Counted from the first letter of the stretch, positions 17,533-26,216 are shown. The stretch is DNA of 64,000 nt from PGZG01 sp046292765 (GCA_046292765.1 JBKBQA010000004.1:186001-250000), one strand, 5' to 3'. A program made the numbers and translations. Notes: generated by a model not told the origin, from the letters alone.

Positions 17533-17790
17533 TCAGTTGGCTGCGTCAGGGGGAAGCCGGCTGTGGCTGCCGTCGCACACTGGCGGGCTGCCAGAGCGCT
17601 TGCAGCCGCAGAAGAACACGATCTTGTCTTTCGGCGCAACGTAGGCGATCGGTGTCATGTCGGTGCCCTTGTGGCTGCCATCACAGAACGGCTGGCGGCT
17701 GCTCAGACCGCAACGGCACCAGTAGTAGACTTTGTCTTTCTCCACTTCCAGTGGGAAGGGCGTGCGACTGGCGATTTTCGGTGTATCCAT
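17533..17790 (-). CDS. CDGSH iron-sulphur domain protein with two domains
   Basis: This 85-residue protein contains two CDGSH motifs: C25-x-C27-x8-C36-D-G-S-H40 and C61-x-C63-x8-C72-D-G-S-H76. Each three-Cys/one-His set binds a labile 2Fe-2S cluster in characterised relatives (mitoNEET/Miner2-like bacterial proteins). A redox or iron-sulphur-transfer role is likely, in the cytoplasm. It is the first gene of the operon that continues with the cNMP-binding protein (9 bp gap) and the AI-2E permease. It is divergent from olsB. Confidence 0.92.
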   Translation of the reverse strand: MDTPKIASRTPFPLEVEKDKVYYWCRCGLSSRQPFCDGSHKGTDMTPIAYVAPKDKIVFFCGCKRSGSPPVCDGSHSRLPPDAAN

Positions 17791-17893
17791 GCACAGGATC
17801 CCTGATCAGATGTCCCCAAACTGTCATGCAAACTTCACCGCGGTGCAACCATGCCTGTCCAGACTGCAGTCAAAAGGGGACATGGAGAACCAC

Positions 17894-18745
17894 ATGCTTG
17901 CCCAGGCTGCAGGAAAAATCAAAGCCATTAACAGTGCTCTGGCGCGGCCCTTTGTTGCCACCGCAGAAAAGTTCAGGCTTCAGGGACAAGACGCATCATC
18001 CGCAGGGAGTGCGGCCCGATTCGTGGCCGAGTTTACCCGCTCGCGCCGGGATATCTTCCGTGCGCAGCGGCTGCGTTACCGGATTTTCTCTGAGGAATAC
18101 GGCGCCAGCTTCCGTGCGCCCTTTGGTCTCGACCGCGACCGCTTCGACAAGCACTGCCTCCACCTTATTGTCCGCGATACTCGCACCGGTGAGTTGGTCG
18201 GATACACCCGGGTGCTGACCGGCGAGGCGAGTGTTCGTGCCGGCGGCTTCTACTCCGCCGGTGAATTTGATATCGACATGCTCGCCGGACTGACCGGGCG
18301 GGTGGCCGAGATCGGTCGCACTTGCATTCATCCGGAACACCGTGGTGGTGCGGTAATCGCCGTCCTGTGGTCGCGTCTTGCCCAGTTCATGCTGGAAGAA
18401 AAAATCGATCATCTGATCGGTTGTGCCAGTGTTGCCCTGGGTGAAGGCTACGATGTCGGTGCCATTGTTGCCCGCATTCGAGAGCGCCATTTGAGCGAAT
18501 CGGCACGACGGGTCAGCCCGCGCCTGCCGTTGCAGCAGCTGGCGGCCAGTAATGGTGGCGGGGAGCGTATGCCGGCCCTGCTCAAGGCCTATCTGCGCAT
18601 GGGGGCCAGGGTCTGTGGCGAGCCCTGCTGGGATCCAGACTTCAACTGCATTGATTTTTTTATCCTGCTGTCAGTGACCGATCTGCCGGCCCGTTATGTC
18701 CAGCATTTCCTCCAGCCTGATGTGGTTTTGGTGCAGGCGGTCTGA
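17894..18745 (+). CDS. olsB: L-ornithine N-alpha-acyltransferase
   Basis: A 283-residue GNAT-fold acyltransferase of the OlsB family, which moves a 3-hydroxyacyl group from acyl-ACP to ornithine, the first step of ornithine-lipid synthesis. Features are 'RAQRLRYRIFSEEYGA', 'VGYTRVLTGEAS', and 'AEIGRTCIHPEHRGGAVIAVLW' for acyl-donor binding. Start 17894 has GGAG six bases upstream; an ATG at 17882 is possible but its ribosome site is too close. The stop overlaps the start of the acyltransferase that follows (TGATG), giving the complete olsBA pair. Confidence 0.88.
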   Translation: MLAQAAGKIKAINSALARPFVATAEKFRLQGQDASSAGSAARFVAEFTRSRRDIFRAQRLRYRIFSEEYGASFRAPFGLDRDRFDKHCLHLIVRDTRTGELVGYTRVLTGEASVRAGGFYSAGEFDIDMLAGLTGRVAEIGRTCIHPEHRGGAVIAVLWSRLAQFMLEEKIDHLIGCASVALGEGYDVGAIVARIRERHLSESARRVSPRLPLQQLAASNGGGERMPALLKAYLRMGARVCGEPCWDPDFNCIDFFILLSVTDLPARYVQHFLQPDVVLVQAV

Positions 18746-19518
18746 TGACATCGGCAGTCATCCGTGATGCCGGCCCGGTCCGGCTGTCGTTGCGTCGTTG
18801 CTGGCGCGCGCTTGGCGTGATTGTGCACATTTTTTACGGTTTGCTGTTGGCCTTGGTCATTGGCGCATTCTGGCGTCCTTACCGTCCTGTGGTAAGACGC
18901 GCAACGCGGCACTGGTTGCGTCGTTTGCTGAATATCCTTGCTGTGCGCCTTGAGGTGCATGGGGCGCCGCTGGACGGAACGGCATTTCTAGTCTGCAATC
19001 ATGTTTCATGGCTCGATATCCCGCTGATCGGGGTGCAGCGTCCGGTGCATTTTCTTTCCAAGGCGGAAGTTCGCGACTGGCCCCTGATCGGGTTGCTGGC
19101 GCAAGCGGTCGGCACCCTGTTCATTCGTCGCGGCAGTGGCGAATCATTGCGCAAGAGCGAGGAGATCGCGGCGCATCTTCGGCTGGACAGGACGGTGCTG
19201 GTGTTTCCGGAAGGCACCACCACCGAGGGGCATTCGGTGAAGCGATTTTTCCCGCAGCTGTTCGCGGCCCCGGGACTGGCGGGTGTGCCGGTACAGCCAC
19301 TGTCACTGCGTTATCTGGATGCACAGGGTCAGCCGGATGTGACGATGGCCTTCATTGGCGATGACGAGTTTCACCACCACCTCTGGCAGGTGCTCGGGCG
19401 CGAGGAAGTGCGGGTGCGGGTAAGCTGGGGCGAGCCTCTGCGCGCCCATCCCGACCGTGACCTGCTCGCCCGCGAGGCCCAGCAGGCGGTGGCGGGACTG
19501 CTTGCCCGGCCACACTGA
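18745..19518 (+). CDS. olsA: Lyso-ornithine-lipid O-acyltransferase (PlsC family)
   Basis: A 257-residue PlsC-type acyltransferase with a membrane segment near residues 25-42. The catalytic 'NHVSWLD' (H-x4-D) is about residue 90, and 'FPEGTTTEG' is the acceptor motif. By itself it could be a phosphatidic-acid-forming enzyme, but the one-base overlap with olsB makes OlsA, which O-acylates lyso-ornithine lipid, the best call. Ornithine lipids are phosphorus-free and often replace phospholipids under phosphate limitation; I see no clear Pho box upstream. Confidence 0.82.
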   Translation: MTSAVIRDAGPVRLSLRRCWRALGVIVHIFYGLLLALVIGAFWRPYRPVVRRATRHWLRRLLNILAVRLEVHGAPLDGTAFLVCNHVSWLDIPLIGVQRPVHFLSKAEVRDWPLIGLLAQAVGTLFIRRGSGESLRKSEEIAAHLRLDRTVLVFPEGTTTEGHSVKRFFPQLFAAPGLAGVPVQPLSLRYLDAQGQPDVTMAFIGDDEFHHHLWQVLGREEVRVRVSWGEPLRAHPDRDLLAREAQQAVAGLLARPH

Positions 19519-19607
19519 GCGCGCAACCGGTCGCGGCGACAGCCGGAAAGGCTGGATAGTTATTGAGAGGTTCCCTAGCATCGGCGCCAATGTTGCGGAG
19601 AGCGTCC

Positions 19608-19688
19608 ATGCCGAAAGCCAGTGATCTCAAGCGAGCTGACGTGCTCAGCGTCAATAGCGCCGAGCGCAAGTACAGCGCCCGCGCGTGA
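19608..19688 (+). CDS. 26-codon ORF coupled to the aminopeptidase gene; start resembles EF-P-like protein
   Basis: A tiny ORF ('MPKASDLKRADVLSVNSAER...') begins at an ATG with GGAGAG upstream. Its stop TGA overlaps the GTG of the next gene (GTGA), so it is positioned as a coupled leader peptide. Its first 15 or so residues resemble the N-terminus of YeiP/EfpL elongation-factor-P-like proteins, from memory of that family. It may be a remnant of such a gene that now serves to couple translation, or a chance match. No further EF-P-like sequence follows in any frame. Confidence 0.4.
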   Translation: MPKASDLKRADVLSVNSAERKYSARA

Positions 19689-20776
19689 ATATCCTCCCTG
19701 CTCATGGCTGCGGCAATCCTGTCTGGATGCCACCCTCAATCAAGCCGCAGCATGCCTTGCTGCTGGCACTGCTGCTGCTGAGCGGCTGTCAGGCCGGCTA
19801 CTACGGTCATCTGGCCCGCGGTCATCTTGATCTGATGTCGTCCCGACAACCGGTGGAACGGGTGCTGGCAGGGAGCTCCCTGACGGGACACCAGCGCACT
19901 CTGCTGACGCTTAGTGATGAGCTGTTGGCATTCGCGGCCGACGAGCTGGCGTTGCCGGCGGAGCGGGTCTATCGCCACTATGTGGCGCTGGAGCAGGATT
20001 GGGTGGTGTGGAATCTGTTCGCCGCGCCCCGTTACTCGCTGACCCCCCACAGCTGGTGCTATCCGGTGGCCGGTTGCGCCGGTTATCGCGGCTTCTACAC
20101 CCGCTCCCGTGCTGACCGCGAGCAGCGGCGGCTGGAAGCACAGGGCCTTGAGGTCTACGGCGCCGGCGCCATCGCCTATTCCACGCTGGGCTGGTTCCGG
20201 GATCCACTCACCAGTGCCATGCTGCAGGGCGACGATCTCTGGTTTGCCGAGCTGCTGTTTCACGAGCTGGTACACCGGCGCTTTTACCTGAAGGGGGATA
20301 CCCGCTTCAATGAGAGCCTTGCCACCGCTGTGGCGCGGGAGGGCGTCCGACGCTGGCTGGCGGTGCACGGGGAGCCGGCTCGAATGCAGGTATTGGCTGA
20401 GCGCGATCAGGCTCGGGCGCTGTTCCTGGCGCTGGTGGGAGGCACTCGGGAGGCACTGCAGGCGTTGTATGGCAGCGGCGTGGACGAGCCGCAGATGCGG
20501 GCGGGCAAAGCCGCTATCATCGCCCGGTTGCGTCATGATTATGCCGAGGCCAGTCAGCGCCAGCCCGGGCTGGCGGCCTATCGGGAATGGTTTGACGGGC
20601 CATTGAACAATGCCCAACTCAACATGGTCAGTGACTACCATGATCAGGTGCCGCTATTTGACGTGGCACTACTGGAATGCGGCGGAGACTGGTCCTGTTT
20701 CTGGCGCGAGGTGAAACGGCTGTCCCGCCTGCCAGCGGCACAACGAGCAGCCCTGAACGAGACATTGCATGATTGA
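19685..20776 (+). CDS. Predicted zinc aminopeptidase lipoprotein (PF10023/DUF2265 family)
   Basis: This 363-residue protein has a lipoprotein signal ending at L-L-S-G-C35 and a zinc-peptidase motif H193-E194-L-V-H197, with a likely third ligand E210 in 'RFNESLAT'. The 'YRGFYTRSRADREQ' and 'GWFRDPLTSAML' blocks match the predicted-aminopeptidase family. It should be anchored in the envelope facing the periplasm. The GTG at 19685 overlaps the stop of the small ORF, favouring it; an ATG at 19727 would give a cleaner signal peptide and is the alternative. The last bases overlap glpG by 8 bp. Confidence 0.82.
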   Translation: MNILPAHGCGNPVWMPPSIKPQHALLLALLLLSGCQAGYYGHLARGHLDLMSSRQPVERVLAGSSLTGHQRTLLTLSDELLAFAADELALPAERVYRHYVALEQDWVVWNLFAAPRYSLTPHSWCYPVAGCAGYRGFYTRSRADREQRRLEAQGLEVYGAGAIAYSTLGWFRDPLTSAMLQGDDLWFAELLFHELVHRRFYLKGDTRFNESLATAVAREGVRRWLAVHGEPARMQVLAERDQARALFLALVGGTREALQALYGSGVDEPQMRAGKAAIIARLRHDYAEASQRQPGLAAYREWFDGPLNNAQLNMVSDYHDQVPLFDVALLECGGDWSCFWREVKRLSRLPAAQRAALNETLHD

Positions 20777-21605
20777 GCTGGCCCGTTTTCCCCATCCTCC
20801 CTTGGCGACCCTGTTTGCCCAGGTGCTGAGAGACCATGGCATTGCCTCCGAGATGCGCCAGCAGCAACAGGAGGTGGTGATGCTGCTGCCTGATCCGGAA
20901 CGCTTTCAGGAGGCGCGCGATCTGCTCGATGCGTTTCAGCGCAATCCGCTCGACCCGGCCTTTCAGGGCTCGGCCTGGCGCTCAGGCGCCAGCTTTAGCT
21001 GGCAACGACGCAGCGCTGGCAAGGGGCTGTTCGCTGGCTGGTGGCAGGGCCTCGGGCCGGTGGTGAAGTGGGTGCTGGTGGCTTGTGTGTTGGTCTGGCT
21101 GTCGCCCCTGGTGGTTGGGGATCGGCTTTATCAGGCCCTGCTGTTCGGTCGTGATCTGGCCACGCTGGGGGAGCAGCCCTGGCGTTTGCTGACACCGATG
21201 CTGCTGCACTTCGGTGCCCTGCATATCATTTTCAATCTGCTCTGGTGGCAGGTCCTTGGCGGCATTATCGAGCGCTTTCAGTCCTCCCTCCAGCTGGTCT
21301 GGGTGACGCTGGCCACTGCGGCGGTTTCCAATCTGGCCCAGTTTCTTGCCACCGGCCCCAGTTTCGGCGGCCTTTCCGGGGTGGTGTATGGGCTGCTCGG
21401 TTACCTGTGGCTGTACGGTAGGGTCAATCCGGCGGCGGGCTACGGCATCCCGCGACCGGTGGTGATCTTCATGCTCGCCTGGCTGGTGATCTGTTGGGTC
21501 GGACTGACCGATCTGATTGCAAATGAAGCGCACTTTGCCGGATTGCTGACGGGCTGCGTACTCGGCGCGGTGACCGGCCTGTGGCGGCGGATGCAGACAC
21601 TTTGA
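20769..21605 (+). CDS. glpG: Rhomboid intramembrane serine protease
   Basis: A 278-residue GlpG-type rhomboid. Residues 1-70 form a soluble cytoplasmic domain ('RFPHPPLATLFAQVLRDHGI'), then six membrane segments. The catalytic dyad is S203 in 'GLSGVVYG' and H255 in 'ANEAHFAGLL', close to E. coli GlpG S201/H254. 'LHIIFN' gives the oxyanion-side histidine and asparagine. It cleaves membrane-protein substrates within the bilayer. It overlaps the aminopeptidase gene by 8 bp, so the two proteolytic genes are co-transcribed. Confidence 0.93.
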   Translation: MIELARFPHPPLATLFAQVLRDHGIASEMRQQQQEVVMLLPDPERFQEARDLLDAFQRNPLDPAFQGSAWRSGASFSWQRRSAGKGLFAGWWQGLGPVVKWVLVACVLVWLSPLVVGDRLYQALLFGRDLATLGEQPWRLLTPMLLHFGALHIIFNLLWWQVLGGIIERFQSSLQLVWVTLATAAVSNLAQFLATGPSFGGLSGVVYGLLGYLWLYGRVNPAAGYGIPRPVVIFMLAWLVICWVGLTDLIANEAHFAGLLTGCVLGAVTGLWRRMQTL

Positions 21606-21618
21606 GCCGGCCTGCGGT

Positions 21619-21647
21619 TTGAGTTGCCGGGGGCGCCCTGCTATAAA
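21619..21647 (+). promoter_or_regulatory. Sigma-70-type promoter of the TRAP operon
   Basis: TTGAGT (21619-21624), a 17-nt spacer, and TATAAA (21642-21647), just after the glpG stop. The predicted start near 21654 gives a leader of about 60 nt to the tatT GTG. Confidence 0.6.
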
Positions 21648-21712
21648 GGCCCGTCGGCGCCGCTGCCGCCCGCGCTTTTTACTACAACAAGATCGCCACT
21701 GACGGACTGCCT

Positions 21713-22555
21713 GTGCTGCCATATTGTCGGATTGCTGTTATTGGACTCCTGATGCTGGGGTTAAGCGGCTGCGCCGTGACCCGGATTGGCGACAACCTGC
21801 CCTACGGCGTGCTTAACCACGATGATCTGGAACTGGTCGGCGATGGCTTGCCTAGCTACCTGCTCACCGTTGACGGTCTGATTGAAAACTGGCCGGAAAG
21901 CGAATCCCTGCTGCAGAGTGGCGCCAGTCTGTACTCCGCTTATGCGGGGTTGTTTGTTGATGATCCGGCACGGGCGGGCCGGTTGTCGGCACGGGCGCTG
22001 CATTATGCCTTTCGCGCCGCCTGTGCCACTGATCGCCGGCTCTGCGACCTGCGCAGCCTGCCCATTGACGAGTTCGAGGCCCGGCTGGCAAAGCAGCGCA
22101 AGGGACGGGTGCCGGTGCTGTTCACTCTGGGCACCAGCTGGGCCAGTTACATTCAGCTGAACAGCAGTGACTGGAACGCGGTGGCCGAGCTCGTCCGGGT
22201 TGAGGCCATCATGCACCGTGTAGTGGTGTTGGATGAAACCTATGACCATGGTCAGGCTCATATGTATCTCGGGGTGCTGAACAGCATCCTGCCGGAGTCG
22301 CTCGGCGGTAACCCCGAGCTGGCGCGTGGACACTATGAACGGGCCATTGCCCTGTCCGGCGGCCGTAACCTGATGGCCCAGACGCTGTTCGCCGAACGCT
22401 ATGCCAGACTGGCATTTGATCAGGAATTGCACGACCGTCTGCTGGATGAGGTGCTGGCCGCAAACCCTGTGGCCCACGGCCTGACCCTGCAGAATACCGT
22501 AGCTCAGCGTGAGGCCCGCCGCCTGCGGGACAGCTCCGCGGACTACTTCGAGTAA
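21713..22555 (+). CDS. TRAP transporter TatT component, periplasmic lipoprotein
   Basis: A 280-residue lipoprotein (lipobox L-S-G-C20) of the TatT family, helical TPR-like proteins that form trimers and associate with the substrate-binding protein DctP of some TRAP systems. Characteristic blocks are 'LPSYLLTVDGLIENWPES', 'LYSAYAGLFVDD' and 'DHGQAHMYLGVLNSILP'. Start is a GTG at 21713. It leads a four-gene operon TatT-P-Q-M. Confidence 0.9.
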   Translation: MLPYCRIAVIGLLMLGLSGCAVTRIGDNLPYGVLNHDDLELVGDGLPSYLLTVDGLIENWPESESLLQSGASLYSAYAGLFVDDPARAGRLSARALHYAFRAACATDRRLCDLRSLPIDEFEARLAKQRKGRVPVLFTLGTSWASYIQLNSSDWNAVAELVRVEAIMHRVVVLDETYDHGQAHMYLGVLNSILPESLGGNPELARGHYERAIALSGGRNLMAQTLFAERYARLAFDQELHDRLLDEVLAANPVAHGLTLQNTVAQREARRLRDSSADYFE

Positions 22556-22580
22556 CCGGATAACCGAAAGGATTACTCCC

Positions 22581-23573
22581 ATGTTTCGACTTGGACTGTT
22601 GATTGCCCTGTGCATGCCGATGATGGTGTCGGCCATGACACTGCGGATCTCCACCCTTTACCCGGACGGCACCTCGGTGGTGTCGGCGCTGCGGGCCGCC
22701 AGTGACGAGATCGAAAAACGGACCGACGGTCGGGTCAAGCTGAGGATTTTCCCCGGCGGTGTGATGGGTGATGACCGTGCCGTGCAACGCAAGATCACCA
22801 TCGGTCAGCTGCATGGTGCGCTGGCTCAGGGCGGTGCCTTCAGCCGCTTCTATCGCGACAGCCAGATTCTTAACCTGCCCATCGCATTTCGCTCCTACGA
22901 CGAAGTAGATCATGTCCGCAGGGAGCTTGATCCCGCCATCCGTCAGGGATTCCGCGATAACGGCTGGGTGGTATTCGGTCCGGTCGATGGTGGCTTCGCC
23001 TACATCATGAGTCAGCGGCCTGTGGACACGGTGGATGCCCTGCGCCGCCAGAAGATCTGGCTGCCAGCCAACGACACCGGTTCAGAGAAGGCTGCCCGCG
23101 TGTTCGGTGTATCGCCGATCATGCTCAGTGTCGGCACCGTGCTGACCTCATTGCAGACCGGCGCCATTGATGCCTTTGCCGCGCCACCGGTGGCGGCCCT
23201 GACCTTGCAGTGGCATTCCCGCGTCAAGCACATGTCGGACGTGCCATTGCTGTACACCTACGGCATGCTCGCCATCAGCGACAAGTATTTCTCGTCTCTC
23301 AGCCCGGCAGACCAGCGCGTGGTTGAGGAAGTGCTGGCGCAAGCGTTTGCGAAGATGGACCGCGATAGCCGGCAGGAAAATCTGCAGGCCTTTCAGGCCA
23401 TTCAGCAGCAGGGCCTGAATCTGGTGGCGCCGACTGACGAGCAGTTGGCCGAATGGCGCAGCTTTGCGGACAAGGCCGTGTCGCAGCTCGTCTCCGAGGG
23501 CGAGATCAGTCAGGTGATGCTTGACCGGTTCCAGCGGCTGCTGACCGAGTTCCGTAATGGAGCCGGCGGCTGA
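22581..23573 (+). CDS. TRAP transporter solute-binding protein (DctP family)
   Basis: A 330-residue periplasmic protein with a signal peptide ('MFRLGLLIALCMPMMVSA') and the DctP fold. 'RISTLYPDGTSVV' opens the mature part, and the 'GALAQGGAFSRFY' and 'DAFAAPPVAALTLQWHSRVK' regions are typical. The usual ligand-carboxylate arginine region is 'GLR...W'-like in relatives; here 'QKIWLPANDTGSEKAARVFG' differs, so the ligand may not be a simple dicarboxylate. The ATG has AAAGGA upstream and sits 25 bp after tatT; the stop overlaps the dctQ-type gene. Confidence 0.92.
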   Translation: MFRLGLLIALCMPMMVSAMTLRISTLYPDGTSVVSALRAASDEIEKRTDGRVKLRIFPGGVMGDDRAVQRKITIGQLHGALAQGGAFSRFYRDSQILNLPIAFRSYDEVDHVRRELDPAIRQGFRDNGWVVFGPVDGGFAYIMSQRPVDTVDALRRQKIWLPANDTGSEKAARVFGVSPIMLSVGTVLTSLQTGAIDAFAAPPVAALTLQWHSRVKHMSDVPLLYTYGMLAISDKYFSSLSPADQRVVEEVLAQAFAKMDRDSRQENLQAFQAIQQQGLNLVAPTDEQLAEWRSFADKAVSQLVSEGEISQVMLDRFQRLLTEFRNGAGG

Positions 23574-24067
23574 TGCGACGCATGTATCGCTGGCTTGGTC
23601 ATCTGGAGGACGGCTTTATCGTGCTGATCTTGCTGATGATGATCTTGCTGGCGATATACCAGATCGTGCTGCGGAATGTGTTCGGTAGCAGTCTGGTCTG
23701 GATTGAGCCGGTGTTGCAGAACTCGGTGCTGTGGATTGGCTTGCTGGGTGCCATGATCGCCTCCCGGCGCGACGAGCATATCCGTATCGACCTGCTCAAC
23801 AACTATCTCAAGCCGGCCGCCAGGCGCTGGCTGGCCATGGCCATTGATCTGTTCACCTTTGGTATCTGCGCGGTGGTGGCCTGGTACAGTCTTGAGTTCC
23901 TGGTCGGGGAGATGGAGCACGGCGGCAACGCTTTCCCCGGTGTGCCTGCCTGGATACTGCAGGCCATTATCCCGATTGGTTTCGCGGTTATTTCACTGCG
24001 CTATCTGATCATGTTTTTTCTTGACCTGTTGCACCTGCGTCCACCGATGCAGGAACCGCACGCATGA
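23573..24067 (+). CDS. TRAP transporter small permease (DctQ family)
   Basis: A 164-residue protein with four membrane helices, the DctQ subunit. 'QIVLRNVFGSSLVWIEPV' and 'GAMIASRRDEHIRIDLL' are conserved family features. The start overlaps the DctP stop as TGATG, and the end overlaps the DctM start by four bases. Confidence 0.93.
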   Translation: MRRMYRWLGHLEDGFIVLILLMMILLAIYQIVLRNVFGSSLVWIEPVLQNSVLWIGLLGAMIASRRDEHIRIDLLNNYLKPAARRWLAMAIDLFTFGICAVVAWYSLEFLVGEMEHGGNAFPGVPAWILQAIIPIGFAVISLRYLIMFFLDLLHLRPPMQEPHA

Positions 24068-25353
24068 TCTGGCTGGCGGTCATTCTTCTGATTGCGCTTG
24101 CCGTGTGCGGCGCACCTCTGTTTGCCATCATTCTCGGTGCTGCTGCCATCGGTTTCCTGACCATGGAAACGCCGCTGGCGGTGCTGCATATCACCATTTA
24201 TCAGCTCACCGATTCGGTGGTGCTGATGGCGCTGCCCCTGTTTACCTTTGCCGGCTTCCTGTTGAGTGAGGCAAAGACTGCGGACCGGATGATGCGCCTG
24301 AGTCAGGCTGCTTTTGGCTGGTTGCCGGGGGGTATGGCGCTGGTGGCGCTGGTGGCCTGTGCTTTCTTTACCGCGCTGACCGGCGGTAGTGGCGTCACTA
24401 TTGTTGCGCTTGGCGCCCTGTTGTTGCCGGCACTTGCCAAGGCAGGCTATCAGGAGCGTTTCAATCTTGGTCTGATTACCTCTTCCGGCAGTCTGGGGCT
24501 GTTGTTGGTGCCGTCGGTGCCGCTGCTGGTATACGGCATCATTGCCCAGCAGATGTCGCAACAGCTCGACATGCCGCCGGTGGAAATCACGCATCTCTAT
24601 CTCGCCGGCATCGTGCCAGCGTTGCTGATGGTGGTGGCGCTGTATCTCTGGTGTCTGTGGGTGATGCGCAAGCACCCGGTGCCGAAGCAGGCATTTTCCT
24701 GGGGAGAGTTGCGCGGTGCCCTGTGGCAGGCGCGGTGGGAGATCCCGCTGCCGTTTGTGGTGCTGGGGGGTATCTTTTCGGGTATTCTGGTGATCAGCGA
24801 GGCTGCCGCCATCACTGCACTTTATGTGCTGGTGGCGGAAGTGTTGCTGTATCGGGATATTCCGCTGCGCAAGCTGCCGAAAATCATGCGCGAATCCATG
24901 GTGATGGTGGGTGGCATCCTGCTGATTCTGGCGGTAGCGTTGGCGTTCTCTGATTATCTGGTATTCGCCGGTGTGCCCGAGGCCCTGTTTGCCTTTATCC
25001 AGCAGCACGTTGAAAGCAAGCTGATGTTTCTGCTGCTACTCAATCTGGTGCTACTGGCGCTGGGGGCGATGCTCGATATTTTTGCCGCGCTGGTGATCAT
25101 GGTGCCGCTGATTCTGCCGGTGGCACTGGGCTATGGCATCGATCCTGTGCATCTCGGCATCATCTTTGTTGCCAATATGCAGATCGGTTACATCACGCCG
25201 CCGGTGGGGATGAACCTGTTTATTGCCAGCTACCGGTTCAACAAACCGATCACCGAGCTGTTCCGGGCGACGATTCCGTTCATGCTGGTGCTGCTGGTGG
25301 TGCTGGGGCTCATTACCTATGTGCCGCAGCTGAGTTTGTTCCTGATTCGCTGA
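24064..25353 (+). CDS. TRAP transporter large permease (DctM family)
   Basis: A 429-residue membrane protein with about twelve hydrophobic segments, the sodium-coupled transport subunit. Conserved blocks include 'LPLFTFAGFLLSEAKTADRMMRL', 'FFTALTGGSGVTIVALGALLLPAL' and 'IFVANMQIGYITPPVGMNLFIAS'. It ends the TatT-P-Q-M operon, 11 bp from the convergent acetyltransferase gene. Confidence 0.95.
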   Translation: MIWLAVILLIALAVCGAPLFAIILGAAAIGFLTMETPLAVLHITIYQLTDSVVLMALPLFTFAGFLLSEAKTADRMMRLSQAAFGWLPGGMALVALVACAFFTALTGGSGVTIVALGALLLPALAKAGYQERFNLGLITSSGSLGLLLVPSVPLLVYGIIAQQMSQQLDMPPVEITHLYLAGIVPALLMVVALYLWCLWVMRKHPVPKQAFSWGELRGALWQARWEIPLPFVVLGGIFSGILVISEAAAITALYVLVAEVLLYRDIPLRKLPKIMRESMVMVGGILLILAVALAFSDYLVFAGVPEALFAFIQQHVESKLMFLLLLNLVLLALGAMLDIFAALVIMVPLILPVALGYGIDPVHLGIIFVANMQIGYITPPVGMNLFIASYRFNKPITELFRATIPFMLVLLVVLGLITYVPQLSLFLIR

Positions 25354-25364
25354 CGGGGTCGCCT

Positions 25365-25955
25365 TCAGCCGCTGATCAGCACTTTGCGCATCTGCAGCCG
25401 GGTGAGGGCCACACCTTGACGCCGCACGGTTTCCTCGCCGATGACCTGAAACCCCATGCTTTCAAAAAAGCGCTGCGCTGCCAGGCTGCTGGCTGTGGTG
25501 AGCTCGCGACTGCCGGCGATGCGCGCCTCGTCTTCGAGGTGCTGACAGAGCAGGGTGGCGATGCCGAGTCCGCTGCCTTGCGGTGACAGATACAGCATCT
25601 CGATGTGGTTCTGCGGGAACAGTTGGGCAAAGCCGATATGCTCGCCCTGCAGGGTGGCAACCAGGGTCAGGCCTTGATCAAGCCGGCTGGCGAAGTCGGG
25701 GTCGTCGGCGCTGGCCTGCCAGGCTTGCAGCGCCACCGGCTCATAGTGCTTGCTCGCCAGTGTGCCGATGGCGTCCCGGAATACCTGTCGCAGTGCCGGA
25801 GCGTCCGTCGGCGCCAGCGGGCGAATTTCGAATGGCATGACAAACCCGCTGTCGTTGCGGGGCGGCGCCTCGGCCTGCGCTTCAATGCTGTTGACCAGCA
25901 CAGGGGGCTCGTTCGACGCCGGCTTGCCGAACAGCCGCCATACTTTCTTCAGCAT
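25365..25955 (-). CDS. GNAT family N-acetyltransferase
   Basis: A 196-residue protein. Residues 40-190 form a GNAT domain ('FEIRPLAPTDAPALRQVFRDAI', 'IEMLYLSPQGSGLGIATLL' for the acetyl-CoA loop, 'FFESMGFQVIGEETVRRQG'). Residues 1-40 are a basic, proline-rich extension not typical of the family. The acceptor is unknown. It lies 9 bp after a small coiled-coil gene on the same strand. Confidence 0.88.
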   Translation of the reverse strand: MLKKVWRLFGKPASNEPPVLVNSIEAQAEAPPRNDSGFVMPFEIRPLAPTDAPALRQVFRDAIGTLASKHYEPVALQAWQASADDPDFASRLDQGLTLVATLQGEHIGFAQLFPQNHIEMLYLSPQGSGLGIATLLCQHLEDEARIAGSRELTTASSLAAQRFFESMGFQVIGEETVRRQGVALTRLQMRKVLISG

Positions 25956-25964
25956 CGCATCATC

Positions 25965-26216
25965 TCAGTCTGGCGTGTCCTGACGGCCCTGCAAGGCACG
26001 GATCTGCGCCTCCAGCAGCTCGATATACTGCTGCTGCTTGTCCAGCAGGGTGGTGGCGGTGCCGGCCTGATCGCTCAGTTCTCTGGCACGGGAGGCCAGC
26101 TCCGCCTGTTCGCGGCGGATACTGTCACGCAGCTCCTCGCGCAGCAGGTTCTGGTCGCCTTCGCTCCATCCGGTCAGAGGCAGTATCAGCAGTGCAGTCA
26201 GGCAGTAACGGATCAT
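25965..26216 (-). CDS. Small exported coiled-coil protein
   Basis: An 83-residue protein with a signal peptide ('MIRYCLTALLILPLTGWS') and a mature part that is almost all charged helix ('LLREELRDSIRREQAELASRARELS', heptad-like), probably a coiled coil in the periplasm. No family recognised. A GTG at 26240 would add eight residues; the ATG at 26216 gives the better signal peptide. It is co-oriented with the acetyltransferase gene. Confidence 0.6.
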   Translation of the reverse strand: MIRYCLTALLILPLTGWSEGDQNLLREELRDSIRREQAELASRARELSDQAGTATTLLDKQQQYIELLEAQIRALQGRQDTPD

